Assembly: GCA_964647255.1 (NCBI GenBank)
Contig: CAZYGI010000010.1
Span: forward strand, 1 to 64,000
DNA from: CAWJEL01 sp964647255
GTDB lineage: Bacteria > Chloroflexota > Anaerolineae > CG2-30-64-16
DNA: 64,000 nt
Direction of reading: 5' to 3'
Program-made: the position numbers and the translations under genes
Notes under the pieces: generated by a model
What the model was told of the DNA's origin: nothing
Databases searched by the model: none
The model's input: only the letters and a program-made list of their open reading frames with translations
Part shown: piece by piece, positions 54,901 to 62,280 of the stretch
Position numbering within the stretch: position 1 is the first letter of the stretch
Layout: each line of letters opens with the position of its first letter

Positions 54901-55199
54901 ACGCCCGCATCAATCTGTCGCTTGATCGTGTCCGCCTCGCGGCCGCCGATATGGCCCGGATTGGGTCCCAGGCGGTACAATCGCACGACCGGCATGATAT
55001 CCGCCGCCAGCAGCCGCTTGCACAGCTCCAACGATGAACCGCCGCCATCATCCAGCAGCTTGACCCATTTGATGTTCAGGGCGCGGAGCTCGTCAATCCA
55101 GAAATCCACTGCGGAACCGGCCGGATGATACACGGACGCCGACCAATGGATTCCGCGGCGGTTATCGCCCTTGGGGCGGGGGAAATCTTCAACACGCAT
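51942..55199 (-). CDS. GH-A-like glycosidase with Cna/carboxypeptidase-regulatory repeats and CWB2-like tail (operon copy)
   Basis: 1085 residues, colinear with the 1109-aa paralogue (first 120 residues align without gaps). RYFETNNEPDLP carries candidate acid/base Glu108; IISTEGGPVVG carries candidate nucleophile Glu269. Both are preceded by the PRPKGDNRRGIHWSAS opening shared by the two proteins. Residues about 380-980 carry repeated regulatory-like sandwiches (DGTFRFSGLPLGAYQLTV, DGSFVFPNLPAGSYRLEL, DGRFSFEGLPAGRYRVEV, DGSYQFTGLTAGVYSLDV). The tail (about 985-1075) resembles a cell-wall-binding repeat 2. No signal peptide. ATG 55199 follows GGAGG. First gene of a five-gene operon. Confidence 0.86.
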   Translation of the reverse strand: MRVEDFPRPKGDNRRGIHWSASVYHPAGSAVDFWIDELRALNIKWVKLLDDGGGSSLELCKRLLAADIMPVVRLYRLGPNPGHIGGREADTIKRQIDAGVRYFETNNEPDLPAEWKDGHMLPDWLDVVVDNFIIDADSIIGMGGLPAFPAMGVGAKDNYIQAVVQKGRADLFEKGAWVAIHNYTLNHPLDYPYDSVNQEGTPVSQEEYDRLGGWAWENRPRELINQWRASDKNPGATLESDASCFLAFHLLNQQMMQALGHTAPIISTEGGPVVGWKDDRRYPRIGPRLHSDMAVAINDFMQGGREIYGLQCPNNYFAVCHWLIGNYKLGFMAPGWESQSWYTDWWNSDFSLHGEMPVVADVKAMPNRVVDEANQAVVAGLVLRSDNDGALADLTVKLLTGDREVASTVTGADGAFRFERLVPGVYDLAVPPWGVVRRGVTAALALGPSVVIRLTGGASSTLTGTVLTAAGAPQTGVQVTLMREGVQVAETQTAADGTFRFSGLPLGAYQLTVPGIILAGLALDGWQTKNLRLTAGAATSSRYVVTKQRLLDAAETGNRRVFYGVVTDAAGKPLNGVKVQMSWHGADPGTAFPVVTTGSDPYRPAGSYEFTHTPGLFILRIVQGDWPSDLADNLDTAQVAGRAGQPITYEVNFQLQPVGTPAQVDGVVTGGQAGRVVRLVGASGTRETQLAADGSFVFPNLPAGSYRLELAGIGVIAETVTLAPGTLFKQLFPLRGSVAGKVIAPPDGMIAVLYAPQAWGWTRQALLDADGRFSFEGLPAGRYRVEVGTAVFSDLICTGENGLQLAAIDLAAGQRSAIRGRVADGAGQPKPDIVVTLRRDGLEAGRTRTAADGSYQFTGLTAGVYSLDVTGMGIVASNIVLDGEREHRADVLWVAPGPRSALQGRLLSATGASIPGATLRLLRDGAEVARTQTDSSGAFWFTGLPGGVYALAVGDEEPVLRDIVVDEDMTVTRDVVLPAAPRRVAQYVLLPALQGEAPDVEARLILALAANYAIRSGATVGFSAGDAACAARVILAGDAIPAELDGKLAAAGCQVTRLAGAGFTLAEALSRLTQAAAAAGLAKEG

Positions 55200-55263
55200 G
55201 GGGGCCTCCAGGTAGACGCAGCGCAAGAAGCGTCACGCCAGAGAAATATCGGATCACCCGACC

Positions 55264-55272
55264 ATTATAACA
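55264..55272 (-). promoter_or_regulatory. extended -10 promoter of the surface-glycosylation operon
   Basis: Minus strand TGT TATAAT (55264-55272), about 65 nt upstream of the ATG at 55199. No clear -35 at 17 bp. Confidence 0.55.
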
Positions 55273-55291
55273 TAGCAATACTTGGGCCTGT

Positions 55292-58009
55292 CTACAGCAG
55301 GTCAACCGGGTCAATATCCAGCCGGCACCCCGGGGAAAGCGCGATGCCGCGCAGGAGATCTGCCGGGGCCGGGCTGCGTACGACCAGTTGCCAGCGATAC
55401 TCCCCGCGCTGCTGGCTGAAAAAGCAAGGCGCCGGGCCGATCAGATCGGTGTCGGCCAGGGCGCGGCGTGCTATCTCCGCGCGCAACTGCCCGGTCATCC
55501 GGTCCGCTTCGGCCTGGACGGCGGTGCGCTGGCTGCTGTAGAAGACCAGGCGCGCCAGGCGGCGCACCGGAGGGTAGCCTTGCTGCCGCCGGAAGATCAT
55601 CTCCTGGCGGTAGAACCCTTCGTAATCGTGGTTGCTCGCCGCGACGATGGCGTAGTGATCGGGCTGGTAGGTCTGCACGACCACCTCACCGCCCAGCTCG
55701 CTGCGGCCGGCCCGGCCCGCGACCTGGGTCAACAGTTGAAAGGTGCGCTCAGCCGCGCGGAAATCAGGCAGAAACAGGCCCGTGTCGGCTGCGACCACGC
55801 CGACCAGCGTCACGAGCGGCAGGTCGAGGCCCTTGGCAATCATCTGCGTGCCGATCAACACGTCCGCCTCGTGTGCGACAAACTTGCTCAGGATTGCGTC
55901 GTGGCTGCCCTTGGCGCCGGTCACATCCCGATCCCAGCGCAGCGTGCGGGCGTCGGGGAATTCGGCGCGGACCGCCTCCTCCACACGCTCGGTGCCGGCG
56001 CCGAAGAAACGGATGCGCCGCCCGCCGCAGTCCGGGCAGGTCGCGGGCGACGGATAGCGCCGGTTGCAATGATGGCACACCAGCGCTTCACCTTCAGCAT
56101 GGAAGGTCAGGGGGGATGCGCAGCGCGGGCACGCCTCTACGTGCCCGCAGTCGCGGCACATCACGAAGGTGGATGTGCCGCGCCGGTTCAGGTAGAGGAT
56201 CGCCTGCTGGCGGGCATTTAGCACATGGCGCAGGCCGGCAGCCAGCGGCCGGCTGAACATGCTCCGATTCCCGACGCGCAATTCCTGGCGCATGTCCACG
56301 ACGCGCACCGGCGGGAGTTCTCGCAGCTCCTCTGCCAGTAACTGCGGGCTGCGGCCGGCCGCATGCGGGTCCTGGTGGCCCAGGACGCGCCGCGGGAGCG
56401 ACAGCAGCGTGATTTCCCCGCGGCGGGCCGCAAAATAGGTCTCCAGCGCCGGGGTCGCGCTGCCCAGAATGACCGGCGCCGCCGTAATGCGACCGAGCTC
56501 GGCGGCGACCGTGCGCGCATGATAACGCGGGGTGCGCTCCTGCTTGTACGACGGCTCGTGTTCCTCGTCCAGCACGATCAATCCCAGGTTCGAATAGGGC
56601 AGGAACAGCGCGGAACGGGAGCCCACCACCACCTGCGCGGCCGGATGGTTTGTCCGCACCCGCCGCCATACGTCGAACCGCTCGCCGTCGCTTAACTCGC
56701 TGTGCCACACCGTGACCTGCCCCGGGAAGCGCGCGGCGAACCGGCGCACCGTCTGCGGCGTGAGCGCGATCTCCGGCACCAGGACGACCGCCTGTTGTCC
56801 CTGGCGCAATGCCTCCGCGATGCTGCGCAAATAAATCTCGGTCTTGCCCGACCCCGTCACGCCGTGAAGGAGGAAGATCGAGGAGCGCCCGAAGCCGGAA
56901 AGCTGAATCGCCTCCCAGGCGCGCTCCTGATCCGCCGTCAGGGTGGGCTGCTGATCCAGGGTGAATTCGAGGCCGGCGAGCGGATCGCGCCACACCATTT
57001 CTTCGGCGATGGTGACCAGACCGGCGGCCTCCAAATCGCGCAGCGTGTCCAGCGTCGCGTCGGTCTCAGCGTACACCCAGCCGATCCACGCCGTGCCGCC
57101 CTGGCGTTGGAGCGCGGCCAACACCGCACGATGCTTTCCAGAGCTGCGGATCTCCACCAGCGCATCGGTCAACGCTTCTCCGGACAGGAGCAGGCGAACG
57201 AGCGCCGGCGACTTGGGCGCGGCGCGTTCGATGGCAACCCACCCGCGCTCCGCCAGCCCCTTCACCGGCGCAGGCGTGCAGCCAACGGATTTACATAAAT
57301 CATCCAACAACACAGCCGTTTCGCTGCTTCCCTGCTTCGCCAGCCACGCCAGCGCATCCGCCTGTTTCGATGCGCGGCCGAGCGTCGGCAGGGCGCGGGC
57401 CACCGCCTCGGCATCGGCGAGCAGGCGGACCTGGCGGTCGGTCTTCGGGCGGGGCGGCGGCGCAGCAAAGGCAGTCTCGCGGGTGACTAGCCCCCCCTCA
57501 AGCAGCGGCTCCAGGTCGCGACGCTGGGTTGCCCCGCGCACGCCGGCAGAAATCTCGGCCCAGTCGCCCGCCTGTTCGGCGATCCGGGCCAGCAGCGCCG
57601 ACTGCGCGGGGGGCAAATCCGGCGGCGCCGGCCTGGTGGTGCGCGCAAATACGGTGCGCCCGCGCTGCGACAGCCCGGCGGGAAGCATCAGCAGGAGCGA
57701 TTCGATCAGGGGGGCCAGGTAGTATTCGCTGATCCAGCCGGCAAGTGCAAGCTGGGCAGGGGTGAGGACCGGTTGCGCCCAAACGAGGGCGTGAATCTCG
57801 CGCGTGTCAAAGGCCGGCGCGGCGTCGGTCAGCCTCAGAACCACCGCTTGCAGGCGCCGGCCCCGGAATGGCGCCCAGACCAGATGTCCGGGCGCAACGC
57901 GGCCGGACAGACGATCGGGGACGGCGTAGGTGAAGGTTTCGGCCTCGGCAGCAGAGGCTGCCCCGCGCCGGCCCAGGGGCGCATTGACACAAACTTCGGC
58001 GTAGAGCAT
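55292..58009 (-). CDS. priA: primosomal protein N' (replication restart helicase PriA)
   Basis: 905 residues, longer than E. coli PriA (732) mainly in the N-terminal half. SF2 helicase motifs: FLLHGVTGSGKTEIYL (Walker A near 376), LDEEHEPSYKQ, GSATPALE, and AQVAGRAGR-type region (here TQVAGRAGRSELGGEV). Zinc-binding segment CRDCGHVEACPRCAS...CHHCNRRYPSPATCPDCGG is intact. Reloads DnaB at collapsed forks. ATG 58009 is 1 nt from the preceding stop; last gene of gmk operon. Confidence 0.95.
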   Translation of the reverse strand: MLYAEVCVNAPLGRRGAASAAEAETFTYAVPDRLSGRVAPGHLVWAPFRGRRLQAVVLRLTDAAPAFDTREIHALVWAQPVLTPAQLALAGWISEYYLAPLIESLLLMLPAGLSQRGRTVFARTTRPAPPDLPPAQSALLARIAEQAGDWAEISAGVRGATQRRDLEPLLEGGLVTRETAFAAPPPRPKTDRQVRLLADAEAVARALPTLGRASKQADALAWLAKQGSSETAVLLDDLCKSVGCTPAPVKGLAERGWVAIERAAPKSPALVRLLLSGEALTDALVEIRSSGKHRAVLAALQRQGGTAWIGWVYAETDATLDTLRDLEAAGLVTIAEEMVWRDPLAGLEFTLDQQPTLTADQERAWEAIQLSGFGRSSIFLLHGVTGSGKTEIYLRSIAEALRQGQQAVVLVPEIALTPQTVRRFAARFPGQVTVWHSELSDGERFDVWRRVRTNHPAAQVVVGSRSALFLPYSNLGLIVLDEEHEPSYKQERTPRYHARTVAAELGRITAAPVILGSATPALETYFAARRGEITLLSLPRRVLGHQDPHAAGRSPQLLAEELRELPPVRVVDMRQELRVGNRSMFSRPLAAGLRHVLNARQQAILYLNRRGTSTFVMCRDCGHVEACPRCASPLTFHAEGEALVCHHCNRRYPSPATCPDCGGRRIRFFGAGTERVEEAVRAEFPDARTLRWDRDVTGAKGSHDAILSKFVAHEADVLIGTQMIAKGLDLPLVTLVGVVAADTGLFLPDFRAAERTFQLLTQVAGRAGRSELGGEVVVQTYQPDHYAIVAASNHDYEGFYRQEMIFRRQQGYPPVRRLARLVFYSSQRTAVQAEADRMTGQLRAEIARRALADTDLIGPAPCFFSQQRGEYRWQLVVRSPAPADLLRGIALSPGCRLDIDPVDLL

Positions 58010-58010
58010 G

Positions 58011-58874
58011 TCAGAGATACGCTGCCGCGGCCAGATAGCCGACGGTGTAGGTCCCGGGCCGCTTGTTGCCGGTGACGTCGCCCGAAGTCGTGTAGGACAA
58101 CACGGTCGCGCCCCGTGCGCCCAGCTTCTGGGCTGCCCGCAGCACCGCCACCAGGCCGACTGCGCCGCAGGCCTGCACCTCCTCGGCGCGCAACGCGGTC
58201 AGCAGGCCGTCCACATCGAACGCGGCGACCCGATCTACCAGCTTGTGATCGGTGCGCACCACCGTGGCGTAATCGTCGAAGTGGGTCAGGTCCGTGCTGG
58301 CGACCAGCAACGTCTTGCCGTCGGCGCACAGTTCGGCCAGCGCGCCGGCCAACTGCTCGATGTGGGCGCCCGTCGCCCGCTCGGCGATATACTCGCCGGC
58401 GATGATCGGCGCCAGCTCAAAATCGCCCAACGCCACCTGGAGGAAAGGCAGCTCGATTTCCAGCGAGTGCTCCCGGTCGCCGCGGACGGTCGTCAACGGG
58501 ACCCGCCGGCCGAGCTCGGCGAGAAATGTGCGATCCACCGGCACTTCGCCCAACGGCGTGACATAAGCATCTTCCGCCGACGTCATCCAGGCGCTCAGCT
58601 CACTGCCATAGATCGGCCGGTGCAGCGGCCCGATGAGGACGACGCGGCCATAATCGGCGCCGCGCACCTGCGCAAATGCATGGGCGGCCGTCGCTCCAGA
58701 GTAGACATAACCAGCATGAGGACTTATCAGTGCCAGGACCCTGCCCGGTACGGCGTCGGGGCTTGCTTGCGCGAGGTACTGCTCGACCATCTGGCGCAAA
58801 TCTGGGGCGGCGCCGGGATACCAGGCGCCCGCGATCGCGGACTTCCGAACCGCCGTGCGGCCGATAGGAGACAT
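58011..58874 (-). CDS. Memo/AmmeMemoRadiSam protein B
   Basis: 287 residues. Memo family: SAIAGAWYPGAAPDLRQMV, ISPHAGYVYSGATAAHAFAQV (metal-binding His), GDREHSLEIELPFLQV and STDLTHFDDY. Archaeal/bacterial members are found with AMMECR1 and radical SAM proteins; partners are not in this window. Role unclear; a metal-dependent dioxygenase-like or small-molecule function has been proposed for relatives. ATG 58874 has AGGAGGT. Third gene of the gmk operon. Confidence 0.9.
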   Translation of the reverse strand: MSPIGRTAVRKSAIAGAWYPGAAPDLRQMVEQYLAQASPDAVPGRVLALISPHAGYVYSGATAAHAFAQVRGADYGRVVLIGPLHRPIYGSELSAWMTSAEDAYVTPLGEVPVDRTFLAELGRRVPLTTVRGDREHSLEIELPFLQVALGDFELAPIIAGEYIAERATGAHIEQLAGALAELCADGKTLLVASTDLTHFDDYATVVRTDHKLVDRVAAFDVDGLLTALRAEEVQACGAVGLVAVLRAAQKLGARGATVLSYTTSGDVTGNKRPGTYTVGYLAAAAYL

Positions 58875-58893
58875 CACCCACCTCCTGCCGTGG

Positions 58894-60021
58894 CTATTTC
58901 GGCAACTGCGACAATACCTGCAGCGCGTACTGGGCGCGCTCGCCGGTGCTTTCCTGCGCCAGGAAGCGTTCCAGCATGGCGCGCGCTTCTGCAGTGCGGT
59001 CCGCCTGGGCATAAACCAGGCCCAAGGCGTATTGGGTATCCACCTGCTCCGGCGCCAGTTGCAGCGCCACTTCCAACGAAGCCGCCGCCGCGTTCAGCTC
59101 CCCGCGCCGCGCCAACACGATTCCTAATCCATAGTGGTTGGCCGGATCGGTGCGATCGCTCTCCACCGCCTGCTGCATCAACGCCTGGGCGCGCGACAGC
59201 TCATTTGCATCCATCGCGCTCTGAGCTTGCTCACGGAGCAGCGTGGCGCTCGCCGTCCAGTGCCGGGCGCCCAGCCATGTCCCGGCCAGGAGCAAGATAA
59301 TCGCCGCGGCGATCCCGATCCAGCGAAGCTGCTTTGGCGAGACGTCAATAAGCATCCCCACCGGCTCCGGCTGCCCGGCAAAGTGCGCCCAGGCGAACTG
59401 GTACCGCGGGCTCAACGCCAGGCCCAGAAGGAAGCCGCTGAGCAGCCCGCCCAGGTGCGCGATGTTGTTGACGCCCTGCACGGTGAAGCCAAAGACCAGG
59501 TTGATGCCGATCATCACGAGCAAATTGATCAGCCGCTCCCGGCCGAACTTGCCGAACAGCGGCCGGTTACGCACGAAGAAAGCCGCCTCAGCGCCGATGA
59601 GGCCGAAGATCGCGCCCGACGCGCCCGCCGAAAGCACATCCGGTCCGAGCAGGTAGTAGGCAACGTTGCCCGCCAGCCCGGTGATCAAGAACAACGCCGT
59701 GAACCGCGCCGGCCCGTAGAACGCCTCGACGTCGCGGCCGATGCTGAAGAGCGCCCAGCCGTTGAACGCGACATGCATCAGCCCGATGTGCAAAAACATG
59801 GCCGCAAGCAGTCGCCAGTAAGCCCCGGCGGCCACCAGTGAATTGACCTGTGCACCGAAGGTGCGCAGGGTGCTCGTGGAGGTGGATCCGCCGAAGACCG
59901 TCTCCGCCAGGAAAACGACGCCGATCACGCCAAGCAAGATGTTGACGACGACCGGCTTTGCCAGTGGCAGCCGGATGACGGGCGAGGTGGGCGGCGTCGC
60001 CGCGGTATCTTCGACGGTCAC
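58894..60021 (-). CDS. rhomboid-family intramembrane protease with TPR tail
   Basis: 375 residues. Rhomboid core with GASGAIFGLIGAEAAFF (catalytic Ser near 144) and NNIAHLGGLLSGFLLGL (catalytic His), about six membrane helices. Residues about 260-375 form TPR repeats (ANHYGLGIVLARRGELNAAAASLEVALQLAPEQV). Cleaves membrane-spanning substrates; TPR may recruit them. GTG 60021 overlaps the gmk stop as GTGA; an alternative GTG at 60051 would overlap gmk by 34 nt. Confidence 0.92.
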   Translation of the reverse strand: MTVEDTAATPPTSPVIRLPLAKPVVVNILLGVIGVVFLAETVFGGSTSTSTLRTFGAQVNSLVAAGAYWRLLAAMFLHIGLMHVAFNGWALFSIGRDVEAFYGPARFTALFLITGLAGNVAYYLLGPDVLSAGASGAIFGLIGAEAAFFVRNRPLFGKFGRERLINLLVMIGINLVFGFTVQGVNNIAHLGGLLSGFLLGLALSPRYQFAWAHFAGQPEPVGMLIDVSPKQLRWIGIAAAIILLLAGTWLGARHWTASATLLREQAQSAMDANELSRAQALMQQAVESDRTDPANHYGLGIVLARRGELNAAAASLEVALQLAPEQVDTQYALGLVYAQADRTAEARAMLERFLAQESTGERAQYALQVLSQLPK

Positions 60022-60683
60022 AGCAGCACCGGCTGCCAGTCCACCCGGCACCTTTCAGCTTGAATAATGGCGATCACTTGATCCACCGTTTGCTCCAGGT
60101 TGCATTCGGAGTTGATGATGCGATACTTGAACTCGCAGGCGCGCCCCAGCTCCGCCCGGGCGGTCGCGATCCGGCGCTCAAGCTGAGCGTCGTCCTCCGT
60201 GTGACGCCGGCGCAGCCGTTCGATCAGCGCATCTTCGGACTCGGCAGTGAGATAAATGGTCACTGCTTGCGGCGCCAACTGGCGCACGGTCGCCGCGCCC
60301 TGGACGTCTACGCGCATGATCACGTCAGAGCCGCTGCCGAGCGCCGCACGCACTTCTGCCTTGGGAATGCCCTTATACTGGCCGTAAACCAACGCATGCT
60401 CGATCAATTCGCCGGCCGCGATCATCTCAGCAAACTGGCCCTCGGACAGGAAGTGGTAATCCACGCCGTCCACTTCCCCGCGCCGCTGCGGCCGCGTGGT
60501 GGCAGTGACCACGAAGTGGCAGGGGAAGCCCCGATCCCGCAAGGCCTGAATCGTCGCATCCTTGCCCACACCGGAGGGCCCGGAAATCACCACCAGCACG
60601 GGCCGGGGCCGGTGCAAATCTTGATACCACGCCTGGGCGAACTCAGCTTGCGTCTCCGCAGGCGGCTGATCTGAATGGCACAT
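60018..60683 (-). CDS. gmk: guanylate kinase
   Basis: 221 residues. P-loop VISGPSGVGKDATIQAL (about 32-48); GMP-binding block TATTRPQRRGEVDGVDYHFLS and IEHALVYGQYKGIPKAEVRAAL. Converts GMP to GDP. ATG 60683 with AAGGG. First gene of gmk-rhomboid-memo-priA. N-terminal 25 residues precede the usual start of the fold. Confidence 0.96.
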   Translation of the reverse strand: MCHSDQPPAETQAEFAQAWYQDLHRPRPVLVVISGPSGVGKDATIQALRDRGFPCHFVVTATTRPQRRGEVDGVDYHFLSEGQFAEMIAAGELIEHALVYGQYKGIPKAEVRAALGSGSDVIMRVDVQGAATVRQLAPQAVTIYLTAESEDALIERLRRRHTEDDAQLERRIATARAELGRACEFKYRIINSECNLEQTVDQVIAIIQAERCRVDWQPVLL

Positions 60684-60702
60684 ACGATTCCCTTGAAACT
60701 GT

Positions 60703-60731
60703 TTGGTCGCGAACGGCGCATGCGGTATAAT
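60703..60731 (+). promoter_or_regulatory. promoter of the FmdB-type gene
   Basis: TTGGTC (60703-60708), 17-bp spacer, TATAAT (60726-60731). Divergent from gmk. Confidence 0.7.
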
Positions 60732-60767
60732 CGCCGTCCGAAGACTTCAGCACCGCAGAGGTAAAGG

Positions 60768-61172
60768 ATGCCCATCTACGAGTACATCTGCCACGACTGC
60801 CATCGCAGGGTGAGCCTGCTGTGGCGCTCTTTTTCCGACGCTCAGCAGCGGGAAGCGCGCTGTCCGCGCTGCAGCGGACAGAACCTCACGCGGCTCATGT
60901 CCCGCGTCGCCGTGCTGCGCTCGGAAGACAGCCGCATAGATGACCTGGCCGATCCCGGCGCGCTCGGCGATCTGGATGAAAACGACCCGAAGGCGCTGGG
61001 ACGCTTCATGCGCAAGATGGCGACCGAAACCGGCGAGGATCTCGGCCCCGATTTTGAAGAAGTCGTCGGCCGCCTGGAAGCGGGCGAAGACCCCGACGCC
61101 ATCGAAAAATCCATGCCCGAGCTTGCCGGCGACAGCGGCGGCATGGGCGGAGATGATTTCGGAGTCATGTAG
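60768..61172 (+). CDS. FmdB-type zinc-ribbon regulatory protein
   Basis: 134 residues. N-terminal zinc ribbon PIYEYICHDCHRRVSL...ARCPRCSGQNLTRL (four Cys, about residues 8-42), typical of FmdB/CxxC_CxxC_SSSS proteins. The rest is acidic (DLDENDPKALGRFMRKMATETGEDLGPDFEEVVGRLEAGEDPDAIEKSM) as in Chloroflexota versions. Function not established. ATG 60768 has AGAGGT. Followed by 78 nt without a gene before the convergent c-di-AMP receptor gene. Confidence 0.88.
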   Translation: MPIYEYICHDCHRRVSLLWRSFSDAQQREARCPRCSGQNLTRLMSRVAVLRSEDSRIDDLADPGALGDLDENDPKALGRFMRKMATETGEDLGPDFEEVVGRLEAGEDPDAIEKSMPELAGDSGGMGGDDFGVM

Positions 61173-61250
61173 CTGGGAGCACGATGGACCAGAGGCCCCA
61201 GCCATGGACGGAGATCTGTCGTCCATCGTCCATCGGCAGTTGGCATCCGC

Positions 61251-61577
61251 TCACGCCTGCACGAACTGCTCGATATTCATCACAAACGCTACTGCGCCGC
61301 CCACGCTGACTTCAATCGGCTCGGACATCTCCAGCCCTGGCCCTTCGAGTGTGGGCAGCGGCGACACCCACTGCGAGCGCCTCCGGCACACCTGGCGAAC
61401 GACCTCGAGGGCCTGCGGCACCTTTTGGTCTTCGGTTCCCACAAAAAGGGTGGTGTTGCCCTCCCGCAGAAACCCGCCCGTGGTGCCGATCACCGTCGCC
61501 CGGAACCCTGCCCGGGTCAGCCGGTCCAACACCTCACGAGAATCATCGCTGCTAACGATCGCCATGATGAGTTTCAT
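61251..61577 (-). CDS. darA: DarA/PstA-type cyclic-di-AMP receptor
   Basis: 108 residues, standard for the family. PII-like ferredoxin fold: KLIMAIVSSDDSREVLDRLTRAGFRATVIGTTGGFLREGNTTLFVGTEDQKV, then IEVSVGGAVAFVMNIEQF. B. subtilis DarA (YaaQ) binds c-di-AMP with these motifs. ATG 61577 has GGAGG. Lies next to tmk as in Firmicutes, which supports the assignment. Target protein unknown. Confidence 0.9.
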   Translation of the reverse strand: MKLIMAIVSSDDSREVLDRLTRAGFRATVIGTTGGFLREGNTTLFVGTEDQKVPQALEVVRQVCRRRSQWVSPLPTLEGPGLEMSEPIEVSVGGAVAFVMNIEQFVQA

Positions 61578-61633
61578 TGCGAAATCCTCCCCGTGTTGCG
61601 CATCCCTGTGCATCTTGCCTTGAGCTCACTCAG

Positions 61634-62266
61634 CTATTTCAGCAGATCGCCAACCCGCGCGCGAATTGCCGCCTGAATCTTCTCGACCGGTTGCATCGCA
61701 TCAACCACTAACCATCGCTGCGGCTCAGCGGTCGCGAGCGCCAGAAAGCCGGCGCGCACGCGCTCCTGAAAATCGAGGTGTTCGCGCTCCATCCGATTCC
61801 ACTCGGCGAGATCGCCGCCGCGCTTCCGCCGTAAGCCCTCGGTGACCGGCAGATCAAGACAGAGGGTCAGGTCCGGAACGAGGCCGCCGGTGGCAAAGGC
61901 TGTAATTTGCCGCAGCGTTTCCAGCGCGAGCTGCCGGCCGTACCCCTGGTACGCCAGGGTCGAATCGGCGAACCGGTCGCATAACACCACACCGCCGCGG
62001 GCCAGATGGGGCCGAATCACCTCGCGCACGATTTGTGCGCGAGAGGCCGAGAATAGCAAGATCTCCGCCTCTGCGCACATCTCCGTGTGGTCTGGGTGCA
62101 GCAGCAGAGCGCGGATCGCCTCACCGATGCGCGTGCCGCCCGGCTCGCGGGTCAACAGTACGTCACGGCCCATGTCGCGCAACCAGGCCTCCAGCCGGCG
62201 AATCTGGGTTGTCTTGCCGCTGCCTTCTGGCCCTTCAAAGGTGATGAACCGACCCTCGCGCGTCAT
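61634..62266 (-). CDS. tmk: thymidylate kinase
   Basis: 210 residues. P-loop FEGPEGSGKTTQIRRL (about 8-23), DR motif VLCDRFADSTLAYQGYGR and LID-like RRKRGGDLAEWNRMEREHLDFQERVR. Phosphorylates dTMP to dTDP. ATG 62266 preferred; TTG 62284 overlaps the upstream stop. Between R3H ATPase and darA on the same strand. Confidence 0.96.
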   Translation of the reverse strand: MTREGRFITFEGPEGSGKTTQIRRLEAWLRDMGRDVLLTREPGGTRIGEAIRALLLHPDHTEMCAEAEILLFSASRAQIVREVIRPHLARGGVVLCDRFADSTLAYQGYGRQLALETLRQITAFATGGLVPDLTLCLDLPVTEGLRRKRGGDLAEWNRMEREHLDFQERVRAGFLALATAEPQRWLVVDAMQPVEKIQAAIRARVGDLLK

Positions 62267-62280
62267 CGGCCCCCAGCCTT

